Source of the DNA: Morella rubra
Taxonomy: Eukaryota; Streptophyta; Magnoliopsida; Fagales; Myricaceae
Assembly (NCBI GenBank): GCA_003952965.2
Contig: CM025853.1
Span: 30,091,641-30,155,640, forward strand
DNA: 64,000 bases
Direction: 5' to 3'
The notes under the pieces were generated by a model. It worked only from the letters and a program-made list of their open reading frames with translations. It was not told the origin of the DNA and ran no database searches. Each line of letters opens with the position of its first letter. Position 1 is the first letter of the stretch. Below, piece by piece: positions 25,601-37,900 of the stretch. The position numbers were made by a program, and so were the translations under genes.

Positions 25601-27516
25601 CCCAATGCGACCTGACACAGTAGTGAATGTTAGAATTCAAGCCAACGTCCAAGCAGGGAAACTAAGTGACTCGCTCACCAGTAAGGTATAAGATGCTATC
25701 TGGCCTACATTGGCTATGACGGTACATCATTTGAATTGCTTTAAAGGGTTCAATGCTGGTAGTTGGTCCTTTTTACATAGACAGATCTAACCTATGGGAC
25801 CTAAAAGCATACCGAAATGCGAGATGTCACCCTTGAAATTATACGTGGCTCTGATGAATTGAATAGTCTGCACTCTGAAAGTGAGCTTTCACAGCTCAAA
25901 AGCAATGTTTACACGGAGTTCAATCGGAAAAATACATGATTGTCTGCTGTCCTTGGAAACGGAATTGTTGAATGAACCCGTAAATATACACACGAAGTAT
26001 TCAACATGAATGAACCGGAATGCGACAAGATCAACTTCACTTTAAACAAAAGTAGACACTAATTAGTTGCAAACAAGTTTACATGTTGCTAGTATATTAA
26101 ATGAACTAGGTCGTAGAGAATAGTTTGAAATAACATTGGGAGGTCTTCGTCACATAAAGCACAGGCAAAATATGCTCCTAAGGGATTAAGTGCAATCATC
26201 GTTTGGCAAATCTTGTTATCCTCCTAGGCATTGCTGCTTCCCATTCAATTATCATTTGGCAGACACTTACATTTTTGTTCCATGTGGTTTGGCTTTAACC
26301 AGAGCCATTTACAAAGCAACTAGAGATGCTACCGAAACTAAAGAATACGCCAAAAACGAAACAGGCCATTATCCTGTATTGGTCTTGCCAAATGCATACG
26401 GTTCCAACCTTCAGAATTTCGCTCCTAAATATCTTAATTCCTGCACTTGGATGGCAAGCTTAACGCTTTCACATAAGTTTTGAGTGAATCGCTGGCAATT
26501 AGATCATGGAGCTTGAGTACTATCATTGTAACCCACTAGAAAGTCATACTCGACATCCACTTACATTTTCTGAAAATATATGACAATGGGTACCGTCATA
26601 GAGACATCGTGGGATAATCTTTATATTTTTGTCTTAAATTTCTGGCATGCCAAGGCCCAAGGGCAGCTGCTAGGTTGTAGCCACTCAAAGTTGAATAACG
26701 AACTAAATAATCAAATCGTGAATTTTGTCTTCGAAAGGAGACAAACTCTGGTTTACATAATAGAACTGGACAACATTTTCTGCTCCTTGGGTGGAAAAAT
26801 GTTCCCGTTATATATAACCTCAACCCTGACAAAATTTCAAGCGATCTGCTATATAAAGCAATCTGCTGTATAAACTTTTCGACAAAAGACAGCAGGAGAT
26901 AAATTTCAAGACAAGAAGGCAACACGACACTAATTAGGCATTACTAAACAGACCATCAACGACACTGTTAGTTTCACATGATGCCCAAAGCGATACCTTA
27001 AATTTACCTCTGATAATTAGTCGCATGCAATTGAGATTTGAGAGCAAAAACGTGTCTCTTCAGGAGCTCCATGAAAAGCCTATACGCTGCTGGCTGGAAA
27101 CGTCGACTTGGAATAACCCTGTAAATGAATGAGCACGAAGTTGACATGAAAACGAGCCTGGTCCACCATGACACAAGCACACGTTTATTATACAAAAATA
27201 TAGAAATCATCAGCACAAGGAAAAGAAGAACAGTAGACCTGGAAGAAAGCAAAGCAAAGACGAGCATGGGCGGCACAATGTTGAGCGCTAAGGCCTGGTC
27301 TAGAAACTTCCACAAGATGGGAACGTTGTTGTCCCAGCAAATGTAGGACACCAACACATCCGCCAGCTCTACAGAGGGCAGAGACACAGACACTCCCGCC
27401 GAGTTCAAGTACGAGGATAATTGTATTGCCCAGAGAAGAGGGTCGCTCCCCTTTTCTTGGGCCTCTTTTGTCAGGTCTATCACGCTGTCCCATACACTTC
27501 TTTGTGGGGACGCCAT
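16606..27516 (-). CDS. MED33: Mediator subunit 33 (REF4/RFR1 type), copy 1
   Basis: This encodes a large plant Mediator tail subunit (MED33/MED5) that links regulators to RNA polymerase II; the Arabidopsis homologues REF4 and RFR1 restrain phenylpropanoid synthesis. Twelve exons, read on the minus strand: 27516-27239, 27118-27008, 24713-24366, 23745-23429, 23339-23248, 22850-22490, 22014-21804, 20444-20330, 20112-19951, 19324-18673, 18401-18195 and 17711-16606. They sum to 3,960 bp, giving 1,319 aa with an unbroken frame. Landmarks are VELADVLVSYICWDNNVPILWKF, FIFSIVWQLLDASLDDEG, PICEVFGSFVP, AWDILEAVPFV, PLPLAAFVSLTLTYK and the tail GAAAELIIENEL. An in-frame ATG at 27681 would add a Lys/Arg-rich 55-aa extension, probably leader. 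Intron 1 is only 120 bp, in frame and stop-free. Intron 2 contains the anomalous duplication described separately. It is more diverged from the family than copy 2. Confidence 0.92.
24813..26048. repeat. Shortened, reordered duplicate of MED33 exons 3-5 inside intron 2
   Basis: The part 25201-26048 repeats 23002-24812 in the same order but at under half the length (848 versus 1,811 bp). For the first ~650 bp every retained block I checked is identical to the source, and the differences are losses of about 2-60 bases. The last ~120 bp also contains unmatched bases. The part 24813-25190 shares ordered blocks with 26049-26755 but carries unmatched filler as well. A 26-bp identical anchor occurs at 24787-24812 and 26023-26048, and a 21-bp anchor at 23002-23022 and 25201-25221. 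Remnants of exons 3, 4 and 5 are present but broken, so nothing here is translatable as MED33. Artefact and biology are weighed in the findings. Confidence 0.85.
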
Positions 27517-28460
27517 TTTCGTTTTCAGTAAATAAAATGCCAAGTTCTTAGTGTTTACGTGAAACACAGAGCACGAACTTTGAAAAAAAAAAGAAACAGA
27601 GAGCACAAAGTGTTTCCTTCCTCTCTTTCTTTTTCTCTTTTTTTGTCTATCCTTTTCTTGGTTGTGATGAGAAATTTGCAATAAAATCGGTCAGAGAAGA
27701 AAAAGTCAAACTGGCTAATCGTCGTTAAACATCTGGATCTGGATCTTTCATTTATAGCTATCTCATATTCCTAATTTAGGCAAGTATGCCATTCCAATCG
27801 CATTGCATCAATGGGTAAAATGTACTTATCTTTTAATGTCATATGATTGTTTTATGTCTTTTTTCCATGGAAAGAAATAGTGAAATACAAACTCTTAGCT
27901 TCTGAACACATTAAACTCATTAACTAACGCCAAATACAATTACTAATGAACTATAGCCGAGATAGCCGAGACAATTATATGTCGGGCAGATTAAAAAAAT
28001 AATATTTATCTATTTTTAAAGTTATATGCTAATTAATCAAACTCGATCCAAGCAATATAAGAAGATAAAATCTAATTAACCCCTTTTTTAATGAGTCAGT
28101 TTGACTTAAGAAAAAGAAAATTGAGATTAGACAAGTAACATTGTTAAGCATAATCCCTAATAATTATGTTACCCTCAGGTCTAAAAGGTAACTCAAATTC
28201 TATATATACGAATCAGAATCTTATATAATTCTTTAAAGGAATTGTATTATATATTTTGGAAAGAGAGATATAATATATAAACCTTTTATTTATACTAAAA
28301 TATAACGCGTGCTTTTGGAGTTTAAATTTTTTTAAAAAATACCCCTAAAATAAGTTTTGTTATCCTATCATCCTTAGGGTTTATTGCAATTCTCAGTTAT
28401 ATCCCTCTATCTAATTTCCGTCCAAAATTTGATAGAAGTTGCTGGCATGTTAAGTACTCT
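27517..28460. other. 5' flank of MED33 copy 1
   Basis: This AT-rich sequence lies upstream of copy 1 and must hold its promoter. I see no coding region. No TATA element or motif stands out enough to call. Confidence 0.4.
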
Positions 28461-29373
28461 CTACGTCATTTTCATTAATAACTCAACACGTGTCTATATC
28501 TGCTTAATGTGCATGCCAGGTCAGCAAAGTGATATGAGATGTTCATAATGCCTCTACCATGTCAGTTAATAAAATTTTACGATTGACTAAATTACTCTCT
28601 TCACTTCGATGTAGCCTGTCTCTGCACTTTTGAAGAACTAAATTGCTTCCTAATTGTGCACAGCTGAAACCTAAATCCCAAGTTCAGCAAAGCCTATTTG
28701 TGCACAGCCGAAACCAAATTACTCCCCAATTATGCACTTTCTAGGTTAGCCGGAACCCAAATCCCAAGTCATAGATCTGCCATTGTCACACAGCCGACGA
28801 AGGGAAATAGCCCCACCAACATAGTAATTTCTCTCCATATCTGCCATTGCCGCACCAACATAGCCGTCCAGCTGACAGAATGACATTCGCGTTTTAAAAA
28901 CATTGTCCCGCACAAGTAGAGGATAGATTTAGGAGCATATTTAATGGCAAAATTGTTCAGCTTGCAAGTCTACTTTTCCCCATGGTATTTTATCTTTGTT
29001 TGCCATGTACATCAAGATATAAGAAAGTGAGCTCGGTGGCATGAAGTAATTACTTGAACGACATTTTTTTTTTCTTTTTCTCTGTCTTTTCTCCGTCTCG
29101 AGGAAGATTGCACAGGGTCTGTGGACTCTTATGTTTACTGCCACCGAAATCAAGTTTTCGAGGGAAGGGAGCTAAGATTCGTGGGATTTAGGAGAAAATA
29201 AACGATGAGGAGATGTTTTGAGTATTTTAGAAGGAGGTTACTTTAGTCTTTTCAGAAATTTTATTAGCTGATGTGACAGGGGCATTATAGACATTTCAGG
29301 TCACTTTGCTGGTATGGCACGCACATTAGATAAAGATAGACACGTGTTGAGTTATTAATAAAGATGATGTGAC
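28461..29373. mobile_element. Long-TIR foldback element (MULE-like, non-autonomous)
   Basis: About 140 bp at 28461-28600 is matched by the reverse complement of 29235-29373, including TTATTAATAACTCAACACGT, AATGTGCRTGCCA and CAGCAAAGTGA. The ~630-bp interior has short repeated phrases (GTGCACAGC, CCAAATCCCAAGT) and no long coding frame. Long terminal inverted repeats with a non-coding centre fit a non-autonomous Mutator-like or foldback element. I could not define a 9-bp target duplication, so the superfamily is tentative. Confidence 0.7.
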
Positions 29374-30804
29374 AGGTGTTTATCGCATCAGTAATTTCAG
29401 ACAGAGAGAGACATTATATTTTAGCATAAACTTTATATTTATAAAATTTATATTGTCTCTATCTCTCTCTAAATTGAATGACATCCAACATAGAGTTACA
29501 GAGTTCCTGATCCGCCTGTATCCCATGACAAATCTCCACAAGGATGAAGGAACTGCAACTAATGCAATTGCATATCCTCCGATTGCACGCATGGCAATCA
29601 TCGCTCGAGACCCTTACTCCAAAAACACAGAAAACAGAGACACCTGAGTCATTCGTGAAGCCAGAGAAGCCTGTCCAATAACCATGCCATGAAATATTGG
29701 TCATCTTTAACTCCTCTGATCCCCACCTGAGGAAGCCCTTTGACGTGGTTTATCTCTCAGAAAATGCGTCAGAGATAAACTTCTTCCACTGAGAATACCA
29801 TATTGCTTATAACGGGGCATATAGAGAAGCGGCGGCAGGAGAAGACATTATCCTCCGCGGCTCCAACACCAGTACTATTGCTTGAATGCAGTGAAGCAGC
29901 TTTTAAAGGAGCTGATCCACTGCATCATGGCTGTGGAGGAAGACAGTACGAACTGCAGATAGCGCAAGGAAGATCACATTTCCCCTGTCAGGTAGAACTG
30001 AACCATTCAATTGAAAATCACGAAATATCCGTACTTGTCTATTATGCTGTTTAGATCAGTTATTATGCTCGAAAAAAAAAAAAAGGTAGGCCAAGCCGAA
30101 GACGAGGCCCAGCTGCCCAATTTCGAACGAAGTTACAGGCTCGGTCGATGCCAACCGACTCCTTGGTGCCTGTTGCCGAGTCGGCGTTGCATGAAACAGA
30201 GATCTGAACTAAACATGGACTTCTTTTTTGAGCTTTTGCTGGGCTAGTGACTTCTATAATCTGGTATTCTGTAGGCAGTCCATTAGAAGGCATCGTTTGT
30301 GCTTCTTGCAGCAACTTGGAGAGTTAAAAGTTCCAAGTTCCAAAAACAGGACCGATGTAGCTCGCAACTTCAAGATAGCAACAAAAGGGAACTCATACGA
30401 CTGAAGTACTTTAAGATAAGCCTAGAATTACGACTGACCTGGGGACTGAGTTAATCCATATGCGTATTCAATGTATATCTACAACACATTAAGCTTCAAA
30501 TTATTTCGCCAAAACGGGTAATAACAGAAGCTGCCACTCTTTGGCTGACACCACCATGCACTACAAAAATTAAAAGGAAAGTATATGATGGTGCCACACA
30601 TTATGTTGCACAAATACAGCTTCTTTTGGACAAAATTTCCCCTTCTTGAGGTGAAGCTTTTCCGTCAAACAAACTTGGGAACCTTTGCTATACAAAAAAA
30701 GAGGTTACAAATTTCTTCCTAACTCGCCTAGGAGGAACTAATGTACAATTACATTCTACACTGTAGTCCTAAAAGGTGTTAATCACAAGAGGTCAAAAGC
30801 CAGT
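29374..30804. other. Spacer downstream of MED33 copy 2
   Basis: This spacer holds the MED33 relic at 29855-29955, an unassigned short plus-strand frame at 29369-29647, a poly-A tract near 30071-30084 and the presumed 3' UTR of copy 2 after about 30480. The segment 30085-30200 is GC-richer than its surroundings and I do not recognise it. Confidence 0.4.
29855..29955 (-). pseudogene. MED33 exon-12 relic
   Basis: On the minus strand this reads TVFLHSHDAVDQLL, then breaks frame, then resumes SSTGVGA-like sequence. It matches the exon-12 segment of copy 2 (TVFLHSSDAVVQLLKSCFTA..SSSGGVGA, about 31600-31700), with one inserted base and a deletion of about 30 bases. It sits 0.9 kb downstream of the copy 2 stop. 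It is too short and broken to be functional and suggests a third partial copy or a duplication scar. Confidence 0.65.
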
Positions 30805-33800
30805 TTAGATTTCATTTTCTATTATCAGTTCAGCAGCCGCACCCATTGTACCCACCCCACCAATCCCCAGCAAAGCCAGAGCAAGCGCCTCCTCATTCCA
30901 CTGTCTCAGCCCATTGCCTAGTCTCTTCAACACATCTACCTCTACCTCTAGCACCCAATTCGGTGTGCAACCTACCATTAATGTCACAAATCCTGAGACA
31001 TAAGCACGCCAGGTAGCCCAATCACAACCAAGTGATATTTTCCCATCCAGCACACTAGCCAGAAATTTCAAGTGGGTCCCCAGGACTTTTGGACGGCGTT
31101 TTGATGCAGACGATGTTGAGTCAACGCCCCAAGCAAAAGCACCACAAAGCACCACAAAGTAGGCAAGAGCATAGCCCCCAAGCATTGCAACCATCCCTTC
31201 TGGTCCTTCCTGCTCAGATCTGTGAACAGATAAAAACCAAGAAGGCAAAGTTTCTTTCATTAAGGATTGAACTAGACTCAAGCCGCCCGATAACCATACT
31301 AAAGAAGCCCCAAGGGCAGCTGCTAGTTTCACCCGAGTCATTGCTGCAGCAAGTGAAACCTGTCTGTATCTCATCCCAATCTTGCTTGTCCTCAACTTCT
31401 CCAATCTCTCTCTAGGAAGCCCACTACATGCGATCTCTCTGACAGAATGCATCAAGAGAGAAACAATCTCTTCTGTTATGAACACACTATCCCTAATGGA
31501 CCGATAAACACGAAGATAAAGAATACCAGGGGCAACAGGAGAAATCCCACCACAGAAATGGGATCCAAATCCATGGCCCAGAAGTGCTCCAACACCACCA
31601 CTGCTTGAGATAGGCATAGCATTCAGACCAAGTGTTGCAGTGAAGCAGCTTTTAAGGAGCTGAACCACTGCATCACTGCTGTGAAGAAAGACAGTCCGAG
31701 ATGCAGAAAAGACAAGGAAGTCACTCCAGCGCTTCGCCTTCTGGGTCCACAGAGAGGCCACAATTGGCATGCAAGGCCAAGGACAATCTGCTGCAAGGGA
31801 CTCTAAGGCTGGGCCCGCCAAATTCAGAAAACGTTCTGAGGCTCTGTCAATTTTATATGTTATAGTAAGGCTTACAAAGGCAGCCAGGGGAAGCGGAAGC
31901 GTAGATGGAGAGCTTCCACCTGTGGAAACCATTTCTCAATTAGAATAGAGAGATCTGACCCTCTAGATGAAAAGAAAAACCTATTGCAAAAAGCCAATTT
32001 CAACTGCTCACAAAACATCTCATAACTGTAAGGACATTCAACATAAGGGTTTTTTTTGTGGAAAAAAGGGAGTGTGTCAAACAGCAGGGAACCTAAAATA
32101 AGATTAAATAATTATATTAATTACGACCGAGTGTAGAGATCTCCTGATTTTGAATGCCGTTGACAGCTATATTCATATGCAGCAGAAGTAAGGGTATTTC
32201 ACCCATGTCTATGTGTGCAAAGTCTGAAAATAGACCTAATTATGGGGAAGTTACAATCGTATCAAGAGAAAACCTGCAGCAAGACTCGGGATATCGACAC
32301 CAGTAGTAGCTAGGATTTTCTTAATCTGTTCCTCGACATTAGAAAGATTTGCAGCAGGACTGGGCCAATCTGTTCCATTCATGAAAACTGGTTTCCAAAC
32401 ACCTCTACTTACTTCAGCAGAGAAGTAGCTCACAATGGTTGCCAAAGATGCAGGAAGAAAATCAGCTAAATCTTTTAGACCTGAAAATAACTCTTCTGGT
32501 CAACAACTGGGTGCCATGTCAGATCAAACAGAGAACTTCTTTTTTGTCTTTTCTTAACATGCCCAATTAAAAAAAAGAAATTTGAGTATGTCATAAATTC
32601 GCTTCTGGATAAACTCCAGTTAGCATTCCAAAGAGCATCTTAGAGTCTCGGGTGTAATCTAAAACAATGGAAGAATATAAAGTCTGTCTGATATATTCCC
32701 CTGGAACATGCCTGTAAAACTAGCAAAAACCTACAGCAAATCAAACATGCGCACAAGACTAACCTGTGGCCAGTTCACGAGGAGAGAGTTTTCCATGAGC
32801 ACAGGCAGTTAATGCGGCATCAACAACAAAGGGTACAGCTTCCAGAATATCCCAGGCAGGCAATTTAGGTCTTAGAGAAGCATCTTCATTTCCAGGTCCA
32901 GAAGAACTACTACTTCCAGATGTAACTGAAGTTAAGGATTGGCTAGCTCTGTTAATCTTCCTAAACATCATCGTAAGAAGCCCATCCACAATCTGATGAA
33001 CTGGGGTTCCATGTACAAGACCAGAGAGGGTGGAAGCTATACATGCTTGATGCTGCCGATACCATGCTTTTAATTTTGGAAAAGAGTCAACAAATATGGC
33101 TTGCGGAGATGATAAACTTGCAACTGCTGAGAGTCTTCTCCTATTTCGGTCCTTGTGGAAATTTCCAGAAGATACTAGGTGGGAGTTTCGCAATAAGAGG
33201 AGGTATTCAGGAGTCAGTTGGGATCCTACTGTGGGTGTATCTCCTACTCCATGATCAAGAGGAGGACGGTTAAATCTCCATAGCTTCAAAAGAAGAATAA
33301 ATGCATTTGAGAATACAGCATGAGCAGAAATTTCTTCCCCATCTGCAAGAGTCCACGAGACATTGGGCACACATGAACCAAAGACCTCACAGATTGGCAT
33401 CAGTGAACATGCAAGATGCGGAACCTGGCAAGAGTTTCAGCAAAGGAAATAACCTTTATTTTGTGGCTGACATGAAATTCCCAGTGACCAACACCCTATT
33501 TTTGTGTAAATTAATGGGTTTGAAAATACATCCATCTCCAATTCAATTTTAATTGAAGGTTTTGTAACTTGTCTAGAAATATTTATCACAACTACGACAG
33601 TGACTATTAGACACAAACTAGTAATTTCTGCTATTGAATTTGTTCCTTGAGCGCCTACCCAGTTTCCTCTTTCAATTCAGAATTATGTTCGATTTGGTAG
33701 CCAAGAAGCAACTCAGCTGAACTCCAGTCCAATGAAAGCAAACCTACCTGCTTCACTGCTTTACTAATAGCCTTACAATTATTAAATTAAATGCATGCAG

Positions 33801-34939
33801 GTCTTACATCATGGTTTTAGTGTACATTTTTTGGCCTTCCCTCTTTCTAGCTTCCACCTTCTATTTGAATAGCTCACATTGTTGCAACTATCTGAGGTTG
33901 TCATTGCACATGAAAAAGCCATCTTAAAAGCAAGCAAAGCATTGGGGAAAGTTATCAATTGTGACACAGACAGCGGTAGGGTTGAACAAAACCGGACCGG
34001 ATTTGCGGTTCGGTCCGAACCAGACCGGACCGCATTTATTAATATAAATAAAAATATATATTTTTTTATATTTTTTAATACAAATTACAAACTTAAAAAG
34101 TTTAGTTTTAACTTAAACTAAAATTCTGCATTTTTACATGCCCTTCCCCCTTCAAAATTAACCTAAAAAATATGAAAAAAAAAATTAAAAAAATGAAACC
34201 AATCTGGACCGCATTAAACCAGACCGGACCGGACTAGACCACTTATAAGTGGTCGGGTCCGGTCCTACCATTTATGTACAACCGGAAATCCGGTCCAGTC
34301 CGGTCCAAAAAAACCGGACCGGATTTCCAGTTGTACAGCCCTAGACAGTGGAAACCGAAACAACCATGGACAAAGTCTCATTGCTCATCCAAGAATTTTA
34401 GCCAAAACAGCAACAATATCATCCTTTTTCATATTCATGGAAAAGGTGATTCAAACATTTGTAGCTCCCATGGAAATTAAACATACCATTCCATGAAGAG
34501 AGAAAATCTGAACACAATCAACAGACGCTATTCCAACGATTAGTACATTCAGCATTGCAGCATAACCGATCAAATGGCTGTCCTTCCCAGAATATGCTGG
34601 AGGAACTGGAGGAGATAACAATCTAGCAATGAAATGAACAGTGTGTTCCTGGTTGAAATTTAAACCTCAAAATAATTAGACTTGTTGGGCAGTTAAGATA
34701 TTCCCAAAAGGAAAAATGGAAAAATAGGTAGGAATGATGGGTAACAATAACATGAAAAGTTTATGAACTATTGTGTTGCTATTAAGGAACAAAGAACTTA
34801 AAATACGGTATGGAATAACTTCAACTTCATTACCTGTATATTCCAACCCCGAATTAAGGAGGCCCCACAAAGTATTATAGCAGCAGATATCTTCTCATCA
34901 TCTGATCCTTTGACTCCAATCTCAAATATTTTTTCCAGT

Positions 34940-34972
<33 letters not shown>

Positions 34973-37900
34973 ATTCAGTGGATTTAACTTTGGGTTAATG
35001 TTAAAAAGAGCATTTGATATACCTGGCTTCAGGAAAGAAAAAGGAGCAACTGAAGGCCAGGCCATAGTAAACTAAAAGGTAAAAAGAAAATTGACCACAA
35101 GAGATCATCCATCTTCTGTCTATTGGAACTGCCATTTGTATGGATCCTACTTGTTATTGGCTGATGGAATACTCCATTACCCATATATGTTACAAATATT
35201 TGAACCTAGCAAACTGAATGTCCAGCATATATTTGATTAGTGAATTGAGCATGTGTTTTGAAAATGAAAATGTAATTTACCTTGTAACAAAACCCTCAAG
35301 AAAACTAAATTTAAGAACCCAATCCATAGCAATACAAAGTTGCCAAATAACATTTTACTGATGAAGGACATTGTATGTCAAGTGAAGGCTTCAAAATCAG
35401 AAGAGTTACTCAATGGGGTGAAGAAGAAACATTGTCATGAAAAGTTTTCAAAGAGAGAAACATGAGATGGATACATTAACTACATTACTTTAATAGATAG
35501 AACAATCATACCTCAAAGCAGGTGTTGAAACCAAAGCATTTATCAATACTGGATTAAGTGGAGCACCCTTCATAAATGATGACCAACTAGGCGCTTGAGC
35601 AGACACAGTAGCAGGTATTTGACTGATGCGTCCATTCACATAGCCTGGCCAGAGATATGCAGATGTATCTAGTAGATTTCTGGCAATACAAGCCTCAACT
35701 ATCAAATGACGCATGTTTCCAGCTGAAATTAATGTGAGAAAAATTAGAGTAATATATCACAAGGATAGCTGTGGACCTATCAAGAAGAATAGGAGAGAAC
35801 AGAAGCTTGAAGATTTATAAGGATAGAATAATCATAGACAAAGGAAAGAACTTTGCCAAGAACTAAGAACTAAATTATAATCAGGGATATTGCAGAAAGA
35901 CACTGGACCTTATATCAGAATGTTAGAACAGACAAACAAGATAGATTATGGAATAAGTTCCACAGGCCTAGCGTAAGAAACGTGCCAATTTTTGTTCAAC
36001 TATTCATTTGTTTGTTATTTGATGAGCGATCATCTTCCTTAAACCATCATAGCCATTATATACATCATGAATTGATTTTTCACAGTAACAGAGTAGTTGA
36101 AAAAATGGTGTTCAAAATACCATTGAGTGTTAACTAAAAGTAAACTTTGGAGGCACAATAAGTAGGCCTCAGTGGTCACTGGCATATGCACATTTTCGAC
36201 CTTGCTATGCTGGTGGTCCACACTTTTCCTCTAACAGAAGAGTTGCATAATAATTGATGGTTAACCATGCAAATATCACTTACAACAGTTGACAGGCATG
36301 TCTTTTACACCAATGCACTCAAAGTATGCACTCCCCACACTAATGCCCGAAACAAAAAATATTGCCTTTGCAGCAGCCTGATTGGCTGCAGAAACAACAG
36401 ATTGGGGTGGAGTCAGCAAGTCCTGATAATTCCCTAGCATCTGAATGCTTGAGCGCAAATCATTGCGGCGCTTCCCTGTGACATTTTTTTCTTTCAAATG
36501 ATTAGTGGAGCAGCATTCTGTTTCATCATTTGGTGCACTTTCCTCCTCCTCAATGAGATCAGCAACCACAAGTGTTGTTATAGACAACAGAATGCATAAG
36601 CGAGTATCAAGGCCAGGCACAGGGCCCTCAATGGGATTCCTTTCCTATGAAGAAAAAAAATTTTCTTAGAAAATTGATAATTACAAATCGTGATTAACAT
36701 AGTACTTTCAGAATGATATTTATATTATGTCCGCTTGAAACCTAGCCTACCTAGGTAGTGATACTACCTTAACTCTGAAGATCGAATTCTGTAGTTCACT
36801 CAACCAAGCCATTTTTTCCCCCAAACATGCAGCTAAGAAATCAGAAACAAAATTCTCAATTGACCCTTTCCAGATAACTGATCATTTAAGACAGGGAAGT
36901 ACACTCAGAGATCAATATGAGACACAAACTTATAAAACTATTCATATTTGATTAAGATCTAATGCTAAAGCCAAGAAAGACGTGGGTAGGAAGCCAGAAT
37001 TGCATGTCATAAGAAAACATTATAACTTATGCCTAATATTTCGCATGCATACAAAGAAAGAAATGAGAGCTTTTAGTAGGGCTATAATGAATTCTAACCC
37101 TTTGAACAAGACGAAGAGCTGCTACCCAAAGACCTAAAAAAGTATCATGCCAGGTGGTGCCATTTATTACTTGAAGGGTCTTAATCAAACCTGCACATAT
37201 CAAACCCTACAACTTTTGATTCTTATATAAATTGAACTTGAAAGAATGGTTATAATGCTGTTTCAATAAGGATTTAGAATTTAATATCTGGCTTTACCAG
37301 TTATAATTTCAATAGCACTAGTTGCATTGACTAGATATCCATCCATGGCATCTTCCAATAAAAGATCAAGAGGAAGCCAAAGAGCAGAACGGCTAGCTCC
37401 TTGGCATAGACCAGCAGAGGAAGATAGAGAACCAAAGGTCATTACTGCATGGAACTTTTGCAGCGAACTTGTTTTGCATTCTCGAGACAAGACTCTTCGA
37501 TTATCTGAAGTCAATCGCTGAAGAGCCCCAGGAGTCAGAGTTTTCGAGTTACTTAGTGCTGATGAATTTGCTTCAAGCAACCGTAATCGCTGGATGAAAT
37601 CTACCCAATGTGTGGGCCTGATACAGAGGCAGATGAGTAAACACCAAATATCCTTCATTTGACAGGTCACATAGAAGAATCATTTGTGCTAGTAGGGATA
37701 CACTTATGTTATGACTAATGGAATAACAAAGCAGGAACTTATGTTATGACAAATGAAATAACAAAGCAGGAATCATGTAACTGATAAAAAAGACAAAGAT
37801 ATTCGCTTTTCTGAAACTTCTGTTATAGAATCCATAGATATGTCCAAAAAGAATCACACAGATCAATGAATTTCCCTATCCAAAAGCTTGACAAAACTTC

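Noticed and set aside
29369..29647. 92-codon plus-strand frame between the MED33 genes
   Set aside because: It starts inside the right arm of the foldback element, matches no family I know and shows no codon bias.
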